64,000 bases of DNA from the NCBI GenBank assembly GCA_009379845.1, contig WHSZ01000022.1, forward strand, positions 1 to 64,000, in the 5' to 3' direction. Shown one piece after another: positions 26,623 to 35,720 of the stretch (positions are counted from its first letter, which is position 1; every line of letters starts with the position of its first letter). The position numbers and the translations under genes were made by a program. The stretch comes from Pseudonocardiaceae bacterium (GTDB lineage: Bacteria > Actinomycetota > Actinomycetes > Mycobacteriales > Pseudonocardiaceae). Under the pieces are notes generated by a model. The model saw nothing but the letters and a program-made list of their open reading frames with translations, was not told the DNA's origin and did no database searches.

Positions 26623-28554
26623 ATCGACGCGCCGATCCACCCCGTCATCACGCAGGTCACCGAGCGGATCGTGGCGCGAAGCGCGCAGACCCGCGCCAGC
26701 TACCTCCGACGAGTTCGCCAAGCGGCCACCGAAGGCCCGATCCGTTCCGGCATGCCGTGCAGCAACCTCGCGCACGGGTTCGCCAGCTGCGCCGGCGACG
26801 ACCGGTTGGCCATTCGTGGCCTGCGCAAGCCCGGAGTTGCGATCGTGTCGGCGTACAACGACATGCTCTCGGCGCACCAGCCGCTGCACGAGTACCCGGA
26901 CTGGATCAAGAACGCGGTGCGCGAGGCCGGCGGCGTCGCTCAGTTCGCCGGCGGAGTGCCGGCCATGTGCGACGGGATCACGCAGGGGCGTGCGGGCATG
27001 GAGCTGTCCCTGTACAGCCGTGAGGTGATCGCGATGTCCACCGGCGTCGCGCTGTCCCACGAGATGTTCGACGGGGCGCTGCTGCTCGGGGTCTGCGACA
27101 AGATCGTGCCGGGCCTGCTGATCGGCGCGCTGGCTTTCGGGCATCTGCCGGCGATCCTGGTGCCCGCGGGGCCGATGTCCTCCGGGTTGCCGAACTCGGA
27201 GAAATCCCGGATACGGCAGCTCTACGCCGAGGGCAAGGCCACCAGGGAGGACCTGCTGGCCGCCGAGGCCGCCTCGTACCACAGCCCCGGCACGTGCACG
27301 TTCTACGGGACGGCGAACTCCAACCAGCTCGTGGTCGAGGCCATGGGCCTGCACCTGCCGGGGGCCAGCTTCGTGCAGCCGGGCACGCCGTTGCGGCGCG
27401 CGCTGACGGAACACGCGGGGCGGCGGGTCGTCGAGCTTTCCAGGCAGCGACGCACGCTCGCGGACGTGGTGGACGAGCGCAGCATCGTGAACGGTGTGAT
27501 CGCACTGCTGGCGACCGGCGGATCCACCAACCACACGCTGCACCTTGTCGCGATCGCCGCCGCGGCGGGGATCCAGCTGTCCTGGGACGACTTCGCGGAC
27601 CTTTCCTCGGTGGTGCCACTGCTGGCCAGCGTGTACCCGAACGGGAGCGCGGACATCAACCACTTCGCCGCGGCCGGCGGCGTGCAGTTCCTCCTAGGCA
27701 CCCTCCTGGACGCCGGCCTGCTGCATAGCGACGTGCACACGGTCGCAGGCGACGGTCTGGACCGCTACCGCCGTGAGCCGATCCTGCGGGACGGTGAACT
27801 GGTGTGGCGCCGCGGCGCCACCCGCAGCCTCGACGACGCCGTGCTGCGGGCGGCGGACAACCCGATGGCGCCGGACGGCGGGCTGCGCATGGTCGCCGGC
27901 AACCTTGGCCGTGCGGTGATCAAGGTGTCCGCGGTCGCTCCGGAAAATCGCGTGGTGGAGGCGCCGGCGCGGGTGTTCACCTCGCAGCCGGCGTTCACCG
28001 AGGCGTTTCACGCCGGCGAGTTGGACCACGACGTCGTGGTGGTGATGCGGCAGCAAGGGCCGCAGGCGAACGGGATGCCGGAGTTGCACGGGCTGACGCC
28101 GGCGCTCGGCGTGCTGATGGACCGCGGGTACCGGGTCGCGCTGCTCACCGACGGGCGGATGTCCGGCGCCTCGGGCAAGATCCCGTCGGCGATTCACGTG
28201 ACCCCGGAGGCCGCGACCGGTGGCCCGCTTGCCCGGGTGCGAGACGGTGACATCGTTCGGCTGAACACCGAGTCCGGCACGCTCGACGTGCTGGTCGAGC
28301 CGGCGGAGCTGGCCGGCCGCGAGCTAGTTGACTTCCCACCGGACGAGCTCGCCTGGTCCGGGACCGGCCGGGAGCTGTTCGGTGCGCTACGTGGCGCGGT
28401 CGGCCCCGCGGATCGTGGTGCCACCGTGTTCGGCGCGCTGGGTTCGCCAAGGATGGGTTCGCCAACGATGGACACGCCAACGACGGGTTCGCCAACGACG
28501 GGTCCGGCCACGGCCCGTGCGGGGTTCGCGGACCCCGCACGGGTACACAGCTGA
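26623..28554 (+). CDS. edd: Phosphogluconate dehydratase (Entner-Doudoroff), apparent ATC start
   Basis: Dehydrates 6-phosphogluconate to KDPG with an [Fe-S] cluster. IlvD/Edd motifs include [64 protein letters not shown] and [20 protein letters not shown]. Residues before the first usable GTG (26671) still align with the family ([19 protein letters not shown] against the E. coli start NPQLLRVTNRIIERSRETR). The only codon with a ribosome site (GGAGG, five-base spacer) is ATC at 26623; no ATG, GTG, TTG or CTG is in frame between. Length from ATC is 643. The C-terminus has a five-unit repeat tail not seen in usual Edd. eda follows 39 nt later. Confidence 0.9.
   Translation: MDAPIHPVITQVTERIVARSAQTRASYLRRVRQAATEGPIRSGMPCSNLAHGFASCAGDDRLAIRGLRKPGVAIVSAYNDMLSAHQPLHEYPDWIKNAVREAGGVAQFAGGVPAMCDGITQGRAGMELSLYSREVIAMSTGVALSHEMFDGALLLGVCDKIVPGLLIGALAFGHLPAILVPAGPMSSGLPNSEKSRIRQLYAEGKATREDLLAAEAASYHSPGTCTFYGTANSNQLVVEAMGLHLPGASFVQPGTPLRRALTEHAGRRVVELSRQRRTLADVVDERSIVNGVIALLATGGSTNHTLHLVAIAAAAGIQLSWDDFADLSSVVPLLASVYPNGSADINHFAAAGGVQFLLGTLLDAGLLHSDVHTVAGDGLDRYRREPILRDGELVWRRGATRSLDDAVLRAADNPMAPDGGLRMVAGNLGRAVIKVSAVAPENRVVEAPARVFTSQPAFTEAFHAGELDHDVVVVMRQQGPQANGMPELHGLTPALGVLMDRGYRVALLTDGRMSGASGKIPSAIHVTPEAATGGPLARVRDGDIVRLNTESGTLDVLVEPAELAGRELVDFPPDELAWSGTGRELFGALRGAVGPADRGATVFGALGSPRMGSPTMDTPTTGSPTTGPATARAGFADPARVHS
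28441..28515 (+). repeat. 15-bp tandem repeat in the 3' end of edd
   Basis: Five units of 15 bp starting at 28441 (type GGTTCGCCAACGACG) encode [20 protein letters not shown] and GPATA. The repeat lies after the conserved enzyme and extends the C-terminus as a Pro/Thr/Gly-rich tail. In-frame unit length means copy-number change would alter tail length without breaking the gene. Confidence 0.85.
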
Positions 28555-28593
28555 CGGGGGTTGTCAGCACATGTTGAGGAGGTAACCAGCACC

Positions 28594-29217
28594 GTGGAAA
28601 CCGCGGCGGAACTGTTCGACGTCTCCCCGGTCGTGCCCGTTGTCGTGATCGACGAGATCGAGCACGCGGTGCCGGTCGCGCGGGCTCTGGCGGCCGGTGG
28701 CGTGCGGATCATCGAGCTGACCCTGCGAACCCCGGTGGCGCTCCAGGCGATCGAGCGGGTGCACACCGAGGTGCCGGAAATCGTGCTCGGGGCCGGCACC
28801 GTCACCACGCCCGAGCAGGCCGACCAGGCGGCGCGCGCCGGGGCCGCCTTCCTGGTCACGCCGGGCAGCACGGACCGCGTCCTCAACGCGGTGGCGGCGA
28901 CCGGGCTGCCTTTCCTGCCAGGCGTGAGCACCGTGTCCGAGGCGATGCGGGTGGCCGAGCGCGGGGTGCGCGAGTTGAAGTTCTTCCCGGCCGAGGCCAG
29001 CGGTGGCGTGGACTACCTGAGAGCGATCAACGCGCCGCTGCCGGAACTTCGGTTCTGTCCCACCGGCGGCGTCACGCCCGAATCGGCTCCCCAGTACCTC
29101 GCGCTGCCCAACGTGGGCTGCGTCGGCGGAACGTGGCTGACCCCCAAGGACGCACTCGCATCCGGCGACTTCGGCCGCGTGGAAGCACTCGCCAAAGCCG
29201 CCGCATCGCTGCGCTGA
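28594..29217 (+). CDS. eda: KDPG aldolase (2-dehydro-3-deoxyphosphogluconate aldolase)
   Basis: Splits KDPG to pyruvate and glyceraldehyde 3-phosphate, the second Entner-Doudoroff step. The 207-residue protein has the class I aldolase signatures: Glu in GGVRIIELTLRT, the phosphate and substrate loop GAGTVTTPEQ, and the Schiff-base lysine in ELKFFPAEASGG, then FCPTGGVT. GTG 28594 has a strong GAGGAGGT upstream; a TTG at 28561 would extend the frame but lacks one. It is cotranscribed with edd. A glucose-6-phosphate dehydrogenase is not in the window. Confidence 0.94.
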   Translation: METAAELFDVSPVVPVVVIDEIEHAVPVARALAAGGVRIIELTLRTPVALQAIERVHTEVPEIVLGAGTVTTPEQADQAARAGAAFLVTPGSTDRVLNAVAATGLPFLPGVSTVSEAMRVAERGVRELKFFPAEASGGVDYLRAINAPLPELRFCPTGGVTPESAPQYLALPNVGCVGGTWLTPKDALASGDFGRVEALAKAAASLR

Positions 29218-29300
29218 CGCGGACCCGGCGGCCTCTCGGGGCAAGCTCGACGGGTCCGCCGGTGCGAGCCCTTCAGAGGCCGGTCGAACCACACCTGACG

Positions 29301-29385
29301 GCGCATCGCAGCAGGCGGCCCATCACAGCAGGCGGCGCATCACAGCAGGCGGCGCATCACAACAGACGGCGCATCACAACAGGCG
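29301..29385. repeat. 17-bp tandem repeat, five copies
   Basis: Five consecutive 17-bp units (type GCGCATCACAGCAGGCG) start at 29301, 29318, 29335, 29352 and 29369, with one or two substitutions each. They fill the space between the convergent eda and HAD genes, and the last copy contains the HAD stop codon. The unit is not a multiple of three, so it is not a coding repeat. It is a minisatellite-like slippage array, a useful strain marker if variable. Confidence 0.85.
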
Positions 29386-30039
29386 CAGCGCCGCTCCGAT
29401 CGAGTCCGCCACCGGCGCGCCGGTCTCCTCCAGCGCCGAGTGGTGCATCACGCCGGTGCTGACCAGGACACACCGGGCACCGACCTGCTCGGCGGCACGC
29501 GCGTCGTCCACCACATCCCCGACAAGGACCACCTCGGCCGGATCCAACCCTTGGGCATCCAGATGCTCGACGAGGTGCTCGGCCTTCGAGCCGCCACCGG
29601 TTTCGCGGCGCAATCCGTCGATCCGCGCGAACACCTCGGCCAACCCGAACTCGTTGACCAGCGACACGAGTTCATGGTGGAACCACATGGAGAGCAGGGA
29701 CTGGCTGCCGCCGGCCGCCCGCCAACCGTGCAGCAAGTCGACGGCGCCGTCCGCCAGCCCGCACGTGGGCAACAGCTCGCGATACTCGTTGTGGTACAGC
29801 GCATCCAGCTTCGTCCAGCCGTCCTCGTCCAGGGCCCGTCCGAGCAGCCGCTCGTAGCAGCGCACCAGCGGGCGGCTGTACAACGAGCGCCACTCCTGCA
29901 AGGTGATCTCCGGGCGGTCGAACGCGGTGCACACGTTGTTCACCGCCGCCACCACGGCATGGTTGTCGTCAAGCAGCGTCCCGTTCCAGTCCCACACGAT
30001 GTGCCGCGGCTGCGCCTCCGACGTCGCCTCGATACCCAT
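29374..30039 (-). CDS. HAD-superfamily hydrolase (phosphoglycolate phosphatase-like)
   Basis: A 221-residue HAD phosphatase with motif I VWDWNGTLLDD (nucleophile Asp17), an alpha-helical cap (about 30-100), motif II near SLLSMW, and motifs III/IV in GGSKAEHL and VVLVGDVVDDARAAEQVGA. Motif I has Asn19 where most HAD phosphatases have the second Asp of DxD. ATG 30039 is preferred; TAGGGT lies seven bases upstream, suggesting a leaderless mRNA. The frame is open another 19 codons upstream. Substrate unknown. It is convergent with eda and its stop lies in a tandem repeat. Confidence 0.8.
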   Translation of the reverse strand: MGIEATSEAQPRHIVWDWNGTLLDDNHAVVAAVNNVCTAFDRPEITLQEWRSLYSRPLVRCYERLLGRALDEDGWTKLDALYHNEYRELLPTCGLADGAVDLLHGWRAAGGSQSLLSMWFHHELVSLVNEFGLAEVFARIDGLRRETGGGSKAEHLVEHLDAQGLDPAEVVLVGDVVDDARAAEQVGARCVLVSTGVMHHSALEETGAPVADSIGAALRLL

Positions 30040-30162
30040 GCGAGCCACCCTAGCGAATGAGACGACCGTACCAAAACAACTAGCCGCAGGAACCACGTTA
30101 CGTCCGCCACACCGCTCACTGCGCCACGATCCCGGCGAGCGCGTTCCGCGAGCAGGGGGCGG

Positions 30163-30756
30163 CTAATCGAGTGACCCCGGTACGGCATCGTCCAGCGGGG
30201 TGGATTCCGCGCCGGCCGCCCGCAACTCCTCGCGCACCACCCGGAAGGCCAAGCCCTCCGGATAACCCTTGCGGGCCAGCATGCCGACCAGCCGGCGCAC
30301 CTTGGCCGCGTCGTCCACGGACGAGGAAGCGCTCATCCCGCGCAACTTCTTGCGCACCAGCTCCCGCGCTCGCTCGGCTTCAGCCGCGGAGTCGACCTCG
30401 GCCACCGCCTGCGCCGTCACCGCGTCGTCGACCCCTTTGCGCCGCAACTCCGCGGCAAGGGCTTTCCTCCCAAGCCCTTGGTGGGTGTGCCGGGAACGCA
30501 CCCACATCTCCGCGAAGGACGCGTCATCGACCAGGCCGGCCTTGTCCAGCCGGCCGAGCACGTGCTCGGCGGTGTCCTCCTCGAAACCCTTGCGCAGCAA
30601 CGCTTGGTGCAGCTCGGCCCGGGTCCGCGGGCGCGAGGTGAGCAACCGCAGACATACATCCTTCGCCTGCCGGATCGGATCCGCCGGTTCCTCTTCCGAT
30701 CGGTCGTCTCCGCCGCCCTGACCATCGCCCGCGGTGCGCCGCGTTCTCCGTGCCAT
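30163..30756 (-). CDS. recX: RecA regulatory protein RecX
   Basis: Binds RecA filaments and restrains recombinase activity. The 197-residue protein has the three-helix RecX repeats (KDVCLRLLTSRPRTRAELHQALLRKGF and two further units, with LDKAGLVDDASFAEMWV) after an acidic disordered N-terminus. It starts 14 nt after the recA stop, the usual recA-recX operon, so it is probably induced with recA during SOS. No separate ribosome site is clear, as the site would fall in the recA stop region. Confidence 0.94.
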   Translation of the reverse strand: MARRTRRTAGDGQGGGDDRSEEEPADPIRQAKDVCLRLLTSRPRTRAELHQALLRKGFEEDTAEHVLGRLDKAGLVDDASFAEMWVRSRHTHQGLGRKALAAELRRKGVDDAVTAQAVAEVDSAAEAERARELVRKKLRGMSASSSVDDAAKVRRLVGMLARKGYPEGLAFRVVREELRAAGAESTPLDDAVPGSLD

Positions 30757-30770
30757 CGAGACCAGCCCGA

Positions 30771-32903
30771 CTAGAAGTCAACCGGCGCCGGCACCGTCTC
30801 GTCGGAGTCCAGTTTCGCGCCGATGCCCAGCTTGTCCTTGATCCGCTTCTCGACCTCGTTGGCCACGTCTGGGTTGTCCCGCAAGAACTTCCGCGCGTTT
30901 TCCTTGCCCTGGCCGAGCTGATCGCCCTCGTAGGTGTACCAGGCACCGGACTTGCGCAGGATGCCCTGCTCGACACCGATATCGATCAGCGAGCCCTCGC
31001 GAGAAATCCCAATGCCGTAAAGGATGTCGAACTCGGCCTGCTTGAACGGCGGCGCGACCTTGTTCTTCACGACCTTCACGCGCGTGCGGTTCCCGACCGG
31101 GTCACCGCCGTCCTTGAGCGTCTCGATCCGCCGCACGTCCAGCCGCACCGACGCGTAGAACTTCAGCGCCTTACCACCGGTCGTCGTCTCAGGACTGTTG
31201 TGGACCATGACCCCATCGACGAAGTAGTTGTGATTGCCCTCTACTTCGATGTCGAAGCGGTTCATAGAGCGGGTCTGCGGCTTCTTGTGAATGTCGATGA
31301 TCCGCGTCGGGACCGGCCGCATTTTGGGGTCGACGAACTGCGGCTGCACACTGAACTGGCCGCGGAACCGGGGCAACAGCTTGTACTCCATGGAAGGATG
31401 CACGTACGGAGCGATCATCTCCTGGAAACGAGCCGTGGACGCCGTGGAGAACTGCACCACTGGCACCTGCCGAGCACCACGTATGGTGAGCTTCACGTCG
31501 AGATCGTAGGTATCGCGCAGGTACTCGACGAGCCGCTGCTGGGAGCCCTCTGACATAGCCGCTACACAGATTTCAATACGCCCGCTGCCCCCACTGGTCC
31601 GCTGCTGAACTCCCTTGGAGCGCACGGTGAAGCAGCCGTCGTCCATATACCAGGTGGCCAGCGACAGCGGTGTGAGCGCCTTGAGGTAATCCCAGGACAG
31701 GTGCTTCTTGCCGTCCCCGAAGTACACGGCCTCGCGTAGCTCGTTGAGTTCGGGAAGCGGCGTGAAGTCCGCGAACACCGCACCCTTGGCATTTGTGGAG
31801 CGAGTGTGCGGAATGTTGGCGAGCAGCGAGATCTTCCAGTCGACATACTCGGACTGCTTCTTGCCGTGTCCCATTCTGAATCGGACCCCGTTGCGATCAC
31901 GAAGGTTGGGGGCAAGATATCCATCACCCATAACCGATCCCAGTACGACCTGCCATTGCTGGTCGCTGAGTCGCTCCTGTTCGGCCAGCATCACTCGATC
32001 ACCGGCAGCCAATTCACCGGCATGCCGCCAGCCGCCCGGGGTGCGGATCAGATGGTTTTCCGTGGCCGCGAACTGGGCGCGGCCGTTGCCTCCCGACTTC
32101 GCGACGGTAAACTGGAGAAACTTCTCGGCCGGGCCGTTGTTGAACCAGTCGACCACCTTGCGCGGGACGATGCGATCGGTCGCCGGGTCGTAGGAAAGCA
32201 CCTCGACCGGCTGCTTCTGGTTGACGATCTTGCCGATCTTTTCCTGGCTGCCATCGGCAAGAGTCACCCGTGTGGAGTAATTGAAACATCCGAACATTAC
32301 ACCGACTTTTTCGCGGAGCTGGTTGATGAACACCGCGGTGGTGCCGGAGTTGCTCAACGCACCGGTGATCTTGCGCAGTGCCTGGCTCATCAGTCGAGCC
32401 TGCAGCCCGACGTGCGAGTCACCCATCTCGCCTTCGATCTCGGCGCGCGGCACGAGCGCGGCAACGGAGTCGATCACCAGAATGTCCAGCGCGCCGGAGC
32501 GGATCAGCATGTCCGCGATCTCAAGCGCCTGTTCCCCGGTGTCCGGCTGGGATACCAGCAACCCGTCGGTGTCCACCCCAAGCACCTTCGCGTACTCCGG
32601 GTCGAGCGCGTGCTCGGCGTCGATGAACGCCGCGATCCCGCCCGCCTTCTGGGCGTTGGCCACGGCGTGCAGGGCGACCGTGGTTTTACCCGACGATTCC
32701 GGACCGTAGATCTCCACCACCCGGCCGCGGGGCAGACCGCCGATTCCCAGCGCCACGTCGAGCGCGATGGAGCCGGTGGGGACGACCTCGATCGGCGCCC
32801 GCCCCTCGTCGCCGAGGCGCATCACCGATCCCTTGCCGTATTGCTTGTCGATCTGGGCAATGGCCAGTTCGAGCGCCTTGTCCTTGTCCGGTGCTGCTGC
32901 CAT
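30771..32903 (-). CDS. recA: Recombinase RecA precursor, interrupted by an intein
   Basis: DNA recombinase and LexA coprotease. The 710-residue precursor comprises RecA residues 1-205, a 364-residue intein, and the final 141 residues; splicing would give a normal 346-residue RecA. Walker A is GPESSGKTT (67-75), with LVIDSVAAL for Walker B. The N-extein ends REKVGVMFG and the C-extein begins [11 protein letters not shown], so the insertion splits conserved loop L2. ATG 32903 has GAGGTGG upstream. recX follows, and a LexA box lies 165 nt upstream. Function in vivo requires splicing. Confidence 0.97.
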   Translation of the reverse strand: MAAAPDKDKALELAIAQIDKQYGKGSVMRLGDEGRAPIEVVPTGSIALDVALGIGGLPRGRVVEIYGPESSGKTTVALHAVANAQKAGGIAAFIDAEHALDPEYAKVLGVDTDGLLVSQPDTGEQALEIADMLIRSGALDILVIDSVAALVPRAEIEGEMGDSHVGLQARLMSQALRKITGALSNSGTTAVFINQLREKVGVMFGCFNYSTRVTLADGSQEKIGKIVNQKQPVEVLSYDPATDRIVPRKVVDWFNNGPAEKFLQFTVAKSGGNGRAQFAATENHLIRTPGGWRHAGELAAGDRVMLAEQERLSDQQWQVVLGSVMGDGYLAPNLRDRNGVRFRMGHGKKQSEYVDWKISLLANIPHTRSTNAKGAVFADFTPLPELNELREAVYFGDGKKHLSWDYLKALTPLSLATWYMDDGCFTVRSKGVQQRTSGGSGRIEICVAAMSEGSQQRLVEYLRDTYDLDVKLTIRGARQVPVVQFSTASTARFQEMIAPYVHPSMEYKLLPRFRGQFSVQPQFVDPKMRPVPTRIIDIHKKPQTRSMNRFDIEVEGNHNYFVDGVMVHNSPETTTGGKALKFYASVRLDVRRIETLKDGGDPVGNRTRVKVVKNKVAPPFKQAEFDILYGIGISREGSLIDIGVEQGILRKSGAWYTYEGDQLGQGKENARKFLRDNPDVANEVEKRIKDKLGIGAKLDSDETVPAPVDF
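31197..32288 (-). mobile_element. RecA intein with LAGLIDADG homing endonuclease
   Basis: A protein-splicing element of 364 residues starting with Cys1 ([14 protein letters not shown]) and ending MVHN, followed by Ser+1. Block B is ATENH (Thr76, His79), block F has [15 protein letters not shown], and the terminal His363-Asn364 pair is intact, so class 1 splicing looks functional. The endonuclease blocks [10 protein letters not shown] (116-125) and [10 protein letters not shown] (210-219) retain acidic residues, so homing activity may also be preserved. The insertion after RecA residue 205 ([11 protein letters not shown]) is the RecA-b site, as in Mycobacterium leprae, not the M. tuberculosis site. 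Confidence 0.95.
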
Positions 32904-33067
32904 CTTGAGAATCCACCTCGTTGACTGTGCGACCGACTCGCGCACTGGCTCGAGCCGCTGTGCGTTCCGCTTTATCTGACGCCTTCGACGTTAGGGGCCA
33001 GGACCGACAAATCCAGTCGCCGGAGTCGATCTGTGGATAACCGACCCTGGTGTGGACAACATGGTAG

Positions 33068-33083
33068 ACGAACATCTGTTCGA
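33068..33083. promoter_or_regulatory. LexA (SOS) box upstream of recA
   Basis: ACGAACATCTGTTCGA contains the core CGAAC-N4-GTTCG of the actinobacterial SOS box, with only the first base different from TCGAAC. It lies 165 nt upstream of the recA ATG, leaving a long leader. This should make recA-recX LexA-dependent. Confidence 0.8.
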
Positions 33084-33164
33084 GGTCGGAAGTGACACGC
33101 CCAGCGGGTAGGATTTTCCGCTTCGCCTTCGAGGCTCGAGGGCTCGACGGGAACTCAACGGGGC

Positions 33165-33359
33165 TCAACGACGTTCCGACGGGATCTCGAAGTCGTCGCA
33201 CACCGCACGCCATACTTCCTTGGCCGGCAGCCCTGCGTCCAATGCCTGATCCACGGTGCGGCTGCCGAGAGCACTCATCACGTGGTCGCGGGCGAGCATC
33301 TCGGCCCGCACCTCGCCGAACTCCTCGGCCATCAGCCTTCGAAACACCGTGATACGCAT
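33165..33359 (-). CDS. DUF3046 protein
   Basis: A 64-residue protein with the DUF3046 pattern: MRITVFRRLMAEEFGEVRAE followed by LARDHVMSALGSRTVDQAL and AKEVWRAVCDDFEIP. The ATG is at 33359. It precedes recA on the same strand in most actinobacteria (Rv2738c in M. tuberculosis), and the recA LexA box lies 80 nt beyond its stop. Function unknown, but the linkage is highly conserved. Confidence 0.88.
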   Translation of the reverse strand: MRITVFRRLMAEEFGEVRAEMLARDHVMSALGSRTVDQALDAGLPAKEVWRAVCDDFEIPSERR

Positions 33360-33437
33360 CGAAGACCAGCCTAATACCGTGACAGCGTCCGCCGCCCGCC
33401 GATCCTGGCGGGCGGACGGCGGACGGACGGCGAGGCA

Positions 33438-34433
33438 CTACCCTGAGAAGCCCGCGACGATCTTGGTGAACTCCCACGGCTGCTGGTCGATGCCGCCGCA
33501 GGACGACGGATCCCCGGAACACGGGCGGTCCCGGTTGACCGACCAGAACGTGAACCGGCCGAGCCCCTTCTGCTTGGCATAGTCGGCCATTTTCTGGAAC
33601 GCCGCCTGCTCGACGATCTCACCGCTGTCCGTCTTGCCGTTCATCGAGGAGATCCCGACGTGCGCGTAGGCCTCCGCATCGTCGTACCCGAACGCGGATT
33701 TGACCTGCTCCGCCAGCGCATCGGTGGCCCGGATGGTGTCCTGCGCCATGTCGCTACCGCCGAAATTGAACGGCATCTGCGTCCACACGTCCACGTTCGA
33801 TCCGATCTCCGCCGCCCTGCTGAGCAGCCGCTTGCCCCAGTAGTTCGGACCGCTGGCCGTGGTGCTGAAAGTGATCACCGTCCGCAGGCCGGGGTTGGCT
33901 TCCTTGACGATCTTCAGCGCTTCCAGCACGCGATCCTGGACGGCTTCGTTTTCGAACTCGGTGGCCTCGATGTCGATGTCGATCGCCGACAGGTCGTACG
34001 CGTCGATCACCTTCTGGTATGCCCCGGCCAGTGACTGCGGGTCCTGGCACGCCTCGCCCAGTTTGTTGCCGGACCAGCCGCCGATCGACGGCATGACATC
34101 GCCGCCGGCCGCGCGGATCTCGTCGATGGCGTCCTTGTCCTGCCCATCCAGTGCCCGCGTGCCGTCCCACGCCGGGTTACAGCCGCCGTCGGACAGGATG
34201 AACGCCAGGGTGAAGTCCTTGACCCCGGTCGCGTTCATCACCTCGGACGGCGCCGGCGGGTTCGCCCACCCGGTGTAGAGGTAGGGCGAAGCGCCGATCG
34301 GGCTGGCCGCCAGCGCGGACCGATCGCCGAGAAGGGCGGGTTGCTCGTTGCTCAGCGCGGGCCCGGCCGCGGTGGCGGCCAACGCCACCGCGGCTCCGGT
34401 GCCCAGCATCGCAAGCAAAGTTCCTCGAACCAT
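33438..34433 (-). CDS. Secreted chitinase, GH18 family
   Basis: Hydrolyses chitin beta-1,4 bonds outside the cell. The 331-residue precursor starts at ATG 34433 (GGAGA five bases upstream) with a signal peptide (about 1-26). The TIM barrel carries SIGGW (116-120), the catalytic segment IDIDIEATE with acid Glu156 and Asp152/Asp154, and QMPFNFGG. The first position of the usual DGxDxDxE motif is Ser149, not Asp. There is no chitin-binding module. It begins 20 nt after the GH64 glucanase gene, so the two are cotranscribed and together fit fungal-wall degradation. Confidence 0.88.
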   Translation of the reverse strand: MVRGTLLAMLGTGAAVALAATAAGPALSNEQPALLGDRSALAASPIGASPYLYTGWANPPAPSEVMNATGVKDFTLAFILSDGGCNPAWDGTRALDGQDKDAIDEIRAAGGDVMPSIGGWSGNKLGEACQDPQSLAGAYQKVIDAYDLSAIDIDIEATEFENEAVQDRVLEALKIVKEANPGLRTVITFSTTASGPNYWGKRLLSRAAEIGSNVDVWTQMPFNFGGSDMAQDTIRATDALAEQVKSAFGYDDAEAYAHVGISSMNGKTDSGEIVEQAAFQKMADYAKQKGLGRFTFWSVNRDRPCSGDPSSCGGIDQQPWEFTKIVAGFSG

Positions 34434-34453
34434 GTTTTTCTCCATTTCACATT

Positions 34454-35644
34454 TCAGCGACGTTGGGTGTGCATGGCGCTGACCGTGACCGTCAGTACCT
34501 CCGGATCACCAGCGATGACCGCGCCGCTGAAATCCACCCCTTCGGGTGCGACATCGTCGTACGGAAACGCATAACCCCGGTTGTCCGGCAGATTCTGGTG
34601 CACGATTCGCGCATAGTGATTGGTCGCGGAATTCTGGTAGAAGTTATTCGGATCCTCACCGTGCGGCTGGTTCGGATTATCCCGTAGTGTCGTGCGATTC
34701 AGCGCCGCGGCCAGCCGGGGAACAATGGCTTTCCGTACATCGCTGTCGCCCTCTTTGATCTGGAAAGGACCGGTATCGCAGCTGAACACATCTGCGGTCA
34801 CCGGCTTACCGAAACTTTCCGCACCGTCGAACGTCAATTTTCCGTCGCCGCCCACTTTTCCGTTGACCTTGCCCAGTTCCGGCCGCTGGGTGTCCACGGT
34901 GAGCGTCTCGCCGGTGTATTTCTGCCACGCCTCGTCGATGTAGCCGGCCAGGTAATCGGTGAACAGGTCTTCCCGGTAATGCGGGCTGACGACCCGGACC
35001 GGACCGTCACCGTGCACCAGCTGCCCCCATTCGGCATCCTGCTGCTTGGCCAGCTCCCCGGCGATCACGTCGATCGCACCAGCCGGCAGGCCCGCTACGG
35101 TCTGCTCACCGGACGAGCTGGTCGTCAGGTATAGCCCGAGTGGAATCGAAACGAAATCGACGTAACTGATGTTGGCGTACAGCTGCGTGTCGTTGAACGT
35201 GAACTCGCAAAAGCTCCAGTTCTTCTGATAATTCGCGTCGTTCTCGTCGAGGAAACTGGGAGCCACCAGGGCCGGACCGGGGTTGACGAAGAACTCGAGT
35301 TTCTCCTCGGTCGCGATGTAGACACGGGCGCCCGACATCCGAGGAACGGTGAGCTCGGTACCCGACCCTTGCAACGGAATCGCGCAGTCCTCCAGCGGCG
35401 TTTGCTCGGCGGGAGACGGTGGGTAATACGGCGTCCCGTCCGGTTTCAGCACCACAATTCGGTCGTCCGGAGAAGTTCCGGTGACATACGCGTACGCCGC
35501 ACCCGCACCGGAATCGTTCACCACCCTCAACGTGAACGTATCCGGAGCGGCCGCCGCGCTCGCCTGAAACGGAAGAAAGCGCCCCAATACCGGCGCGGCC
35601 AGCGCAGCCGCCGAAACACCGAGCATGGATCTGCGGGAAATCAC
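34454..35644 (-). CDS. Secreted beta-1,3-glucanase, GH64 family
   Basis: A 396-residue enzyme likely releasing oligosaccharides from beta-1,3-glucan, a main fungal-wall polymer. The GTG at 35644 with TTGGAGAA upstream gives the N-terminus [18 protein letters not shown], a Tat-type signal (SRRSML), then mature sequence after QASAAAA. The GH64 thaumatin-like fold is recognised from [47 protein letters not shown] and the C-terminal [17 protein letters not shown]. Base composition of this gene and its leader is slightly less GC-rich than its neighbours. GH18 follows in the same transcript; a SARP regulator lies 76 nt upstream. Confidence 0.85.
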   Translation of the reverse strand: MISRRSMLGVSAAALAAPVLGRFLPFQASAAAAPDTFTLRVVNDSGAGAAYAYVTGTSPDDRIVVLKPDGTPYYPPSPAEQTPLEDCAIPLQGSGTELTVPRMSGARVYIATEEKLEFFVNPGPALVAPSFLDENDANYQKNWSFCEFTFNDTQLYANISYVDFVSIPLGLYLTTSSSGEQTVAGLPAGAIDVIAGELAKQQDAEWGQLVHGDGPVRVVSPHYREDLFTDYLAGYIDEAWQKYTGETLTVDTQRPELGKVNGKVGGDGKLTFDGAESFGKPVTADVFSCDTGPFQIKEGDSDVRKAIVPRLAAALNRTTLRDNPNQPHGEDPNNFYQNSATNHYARIVHQNLPDNRGYAFPYDDVAPEGVDFSGAVIAGDPEVLTVTVSAMHTQRR

Positions 35645-35720
35645 GAGGAATTCTCCAAACAAGTTCGGAATTGACGCACGTGATCGTGTGGCACCGCGCA
35701 AACGTGGCGCTAACGTCCGG

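Noticed and set aside
26671-28554. edd starting at GTG 26671
   Set aside because: This would remove 16 residues that align with the Edd N-terminus, and no ribosome site precedes it; the ATC at 26623 fits better.
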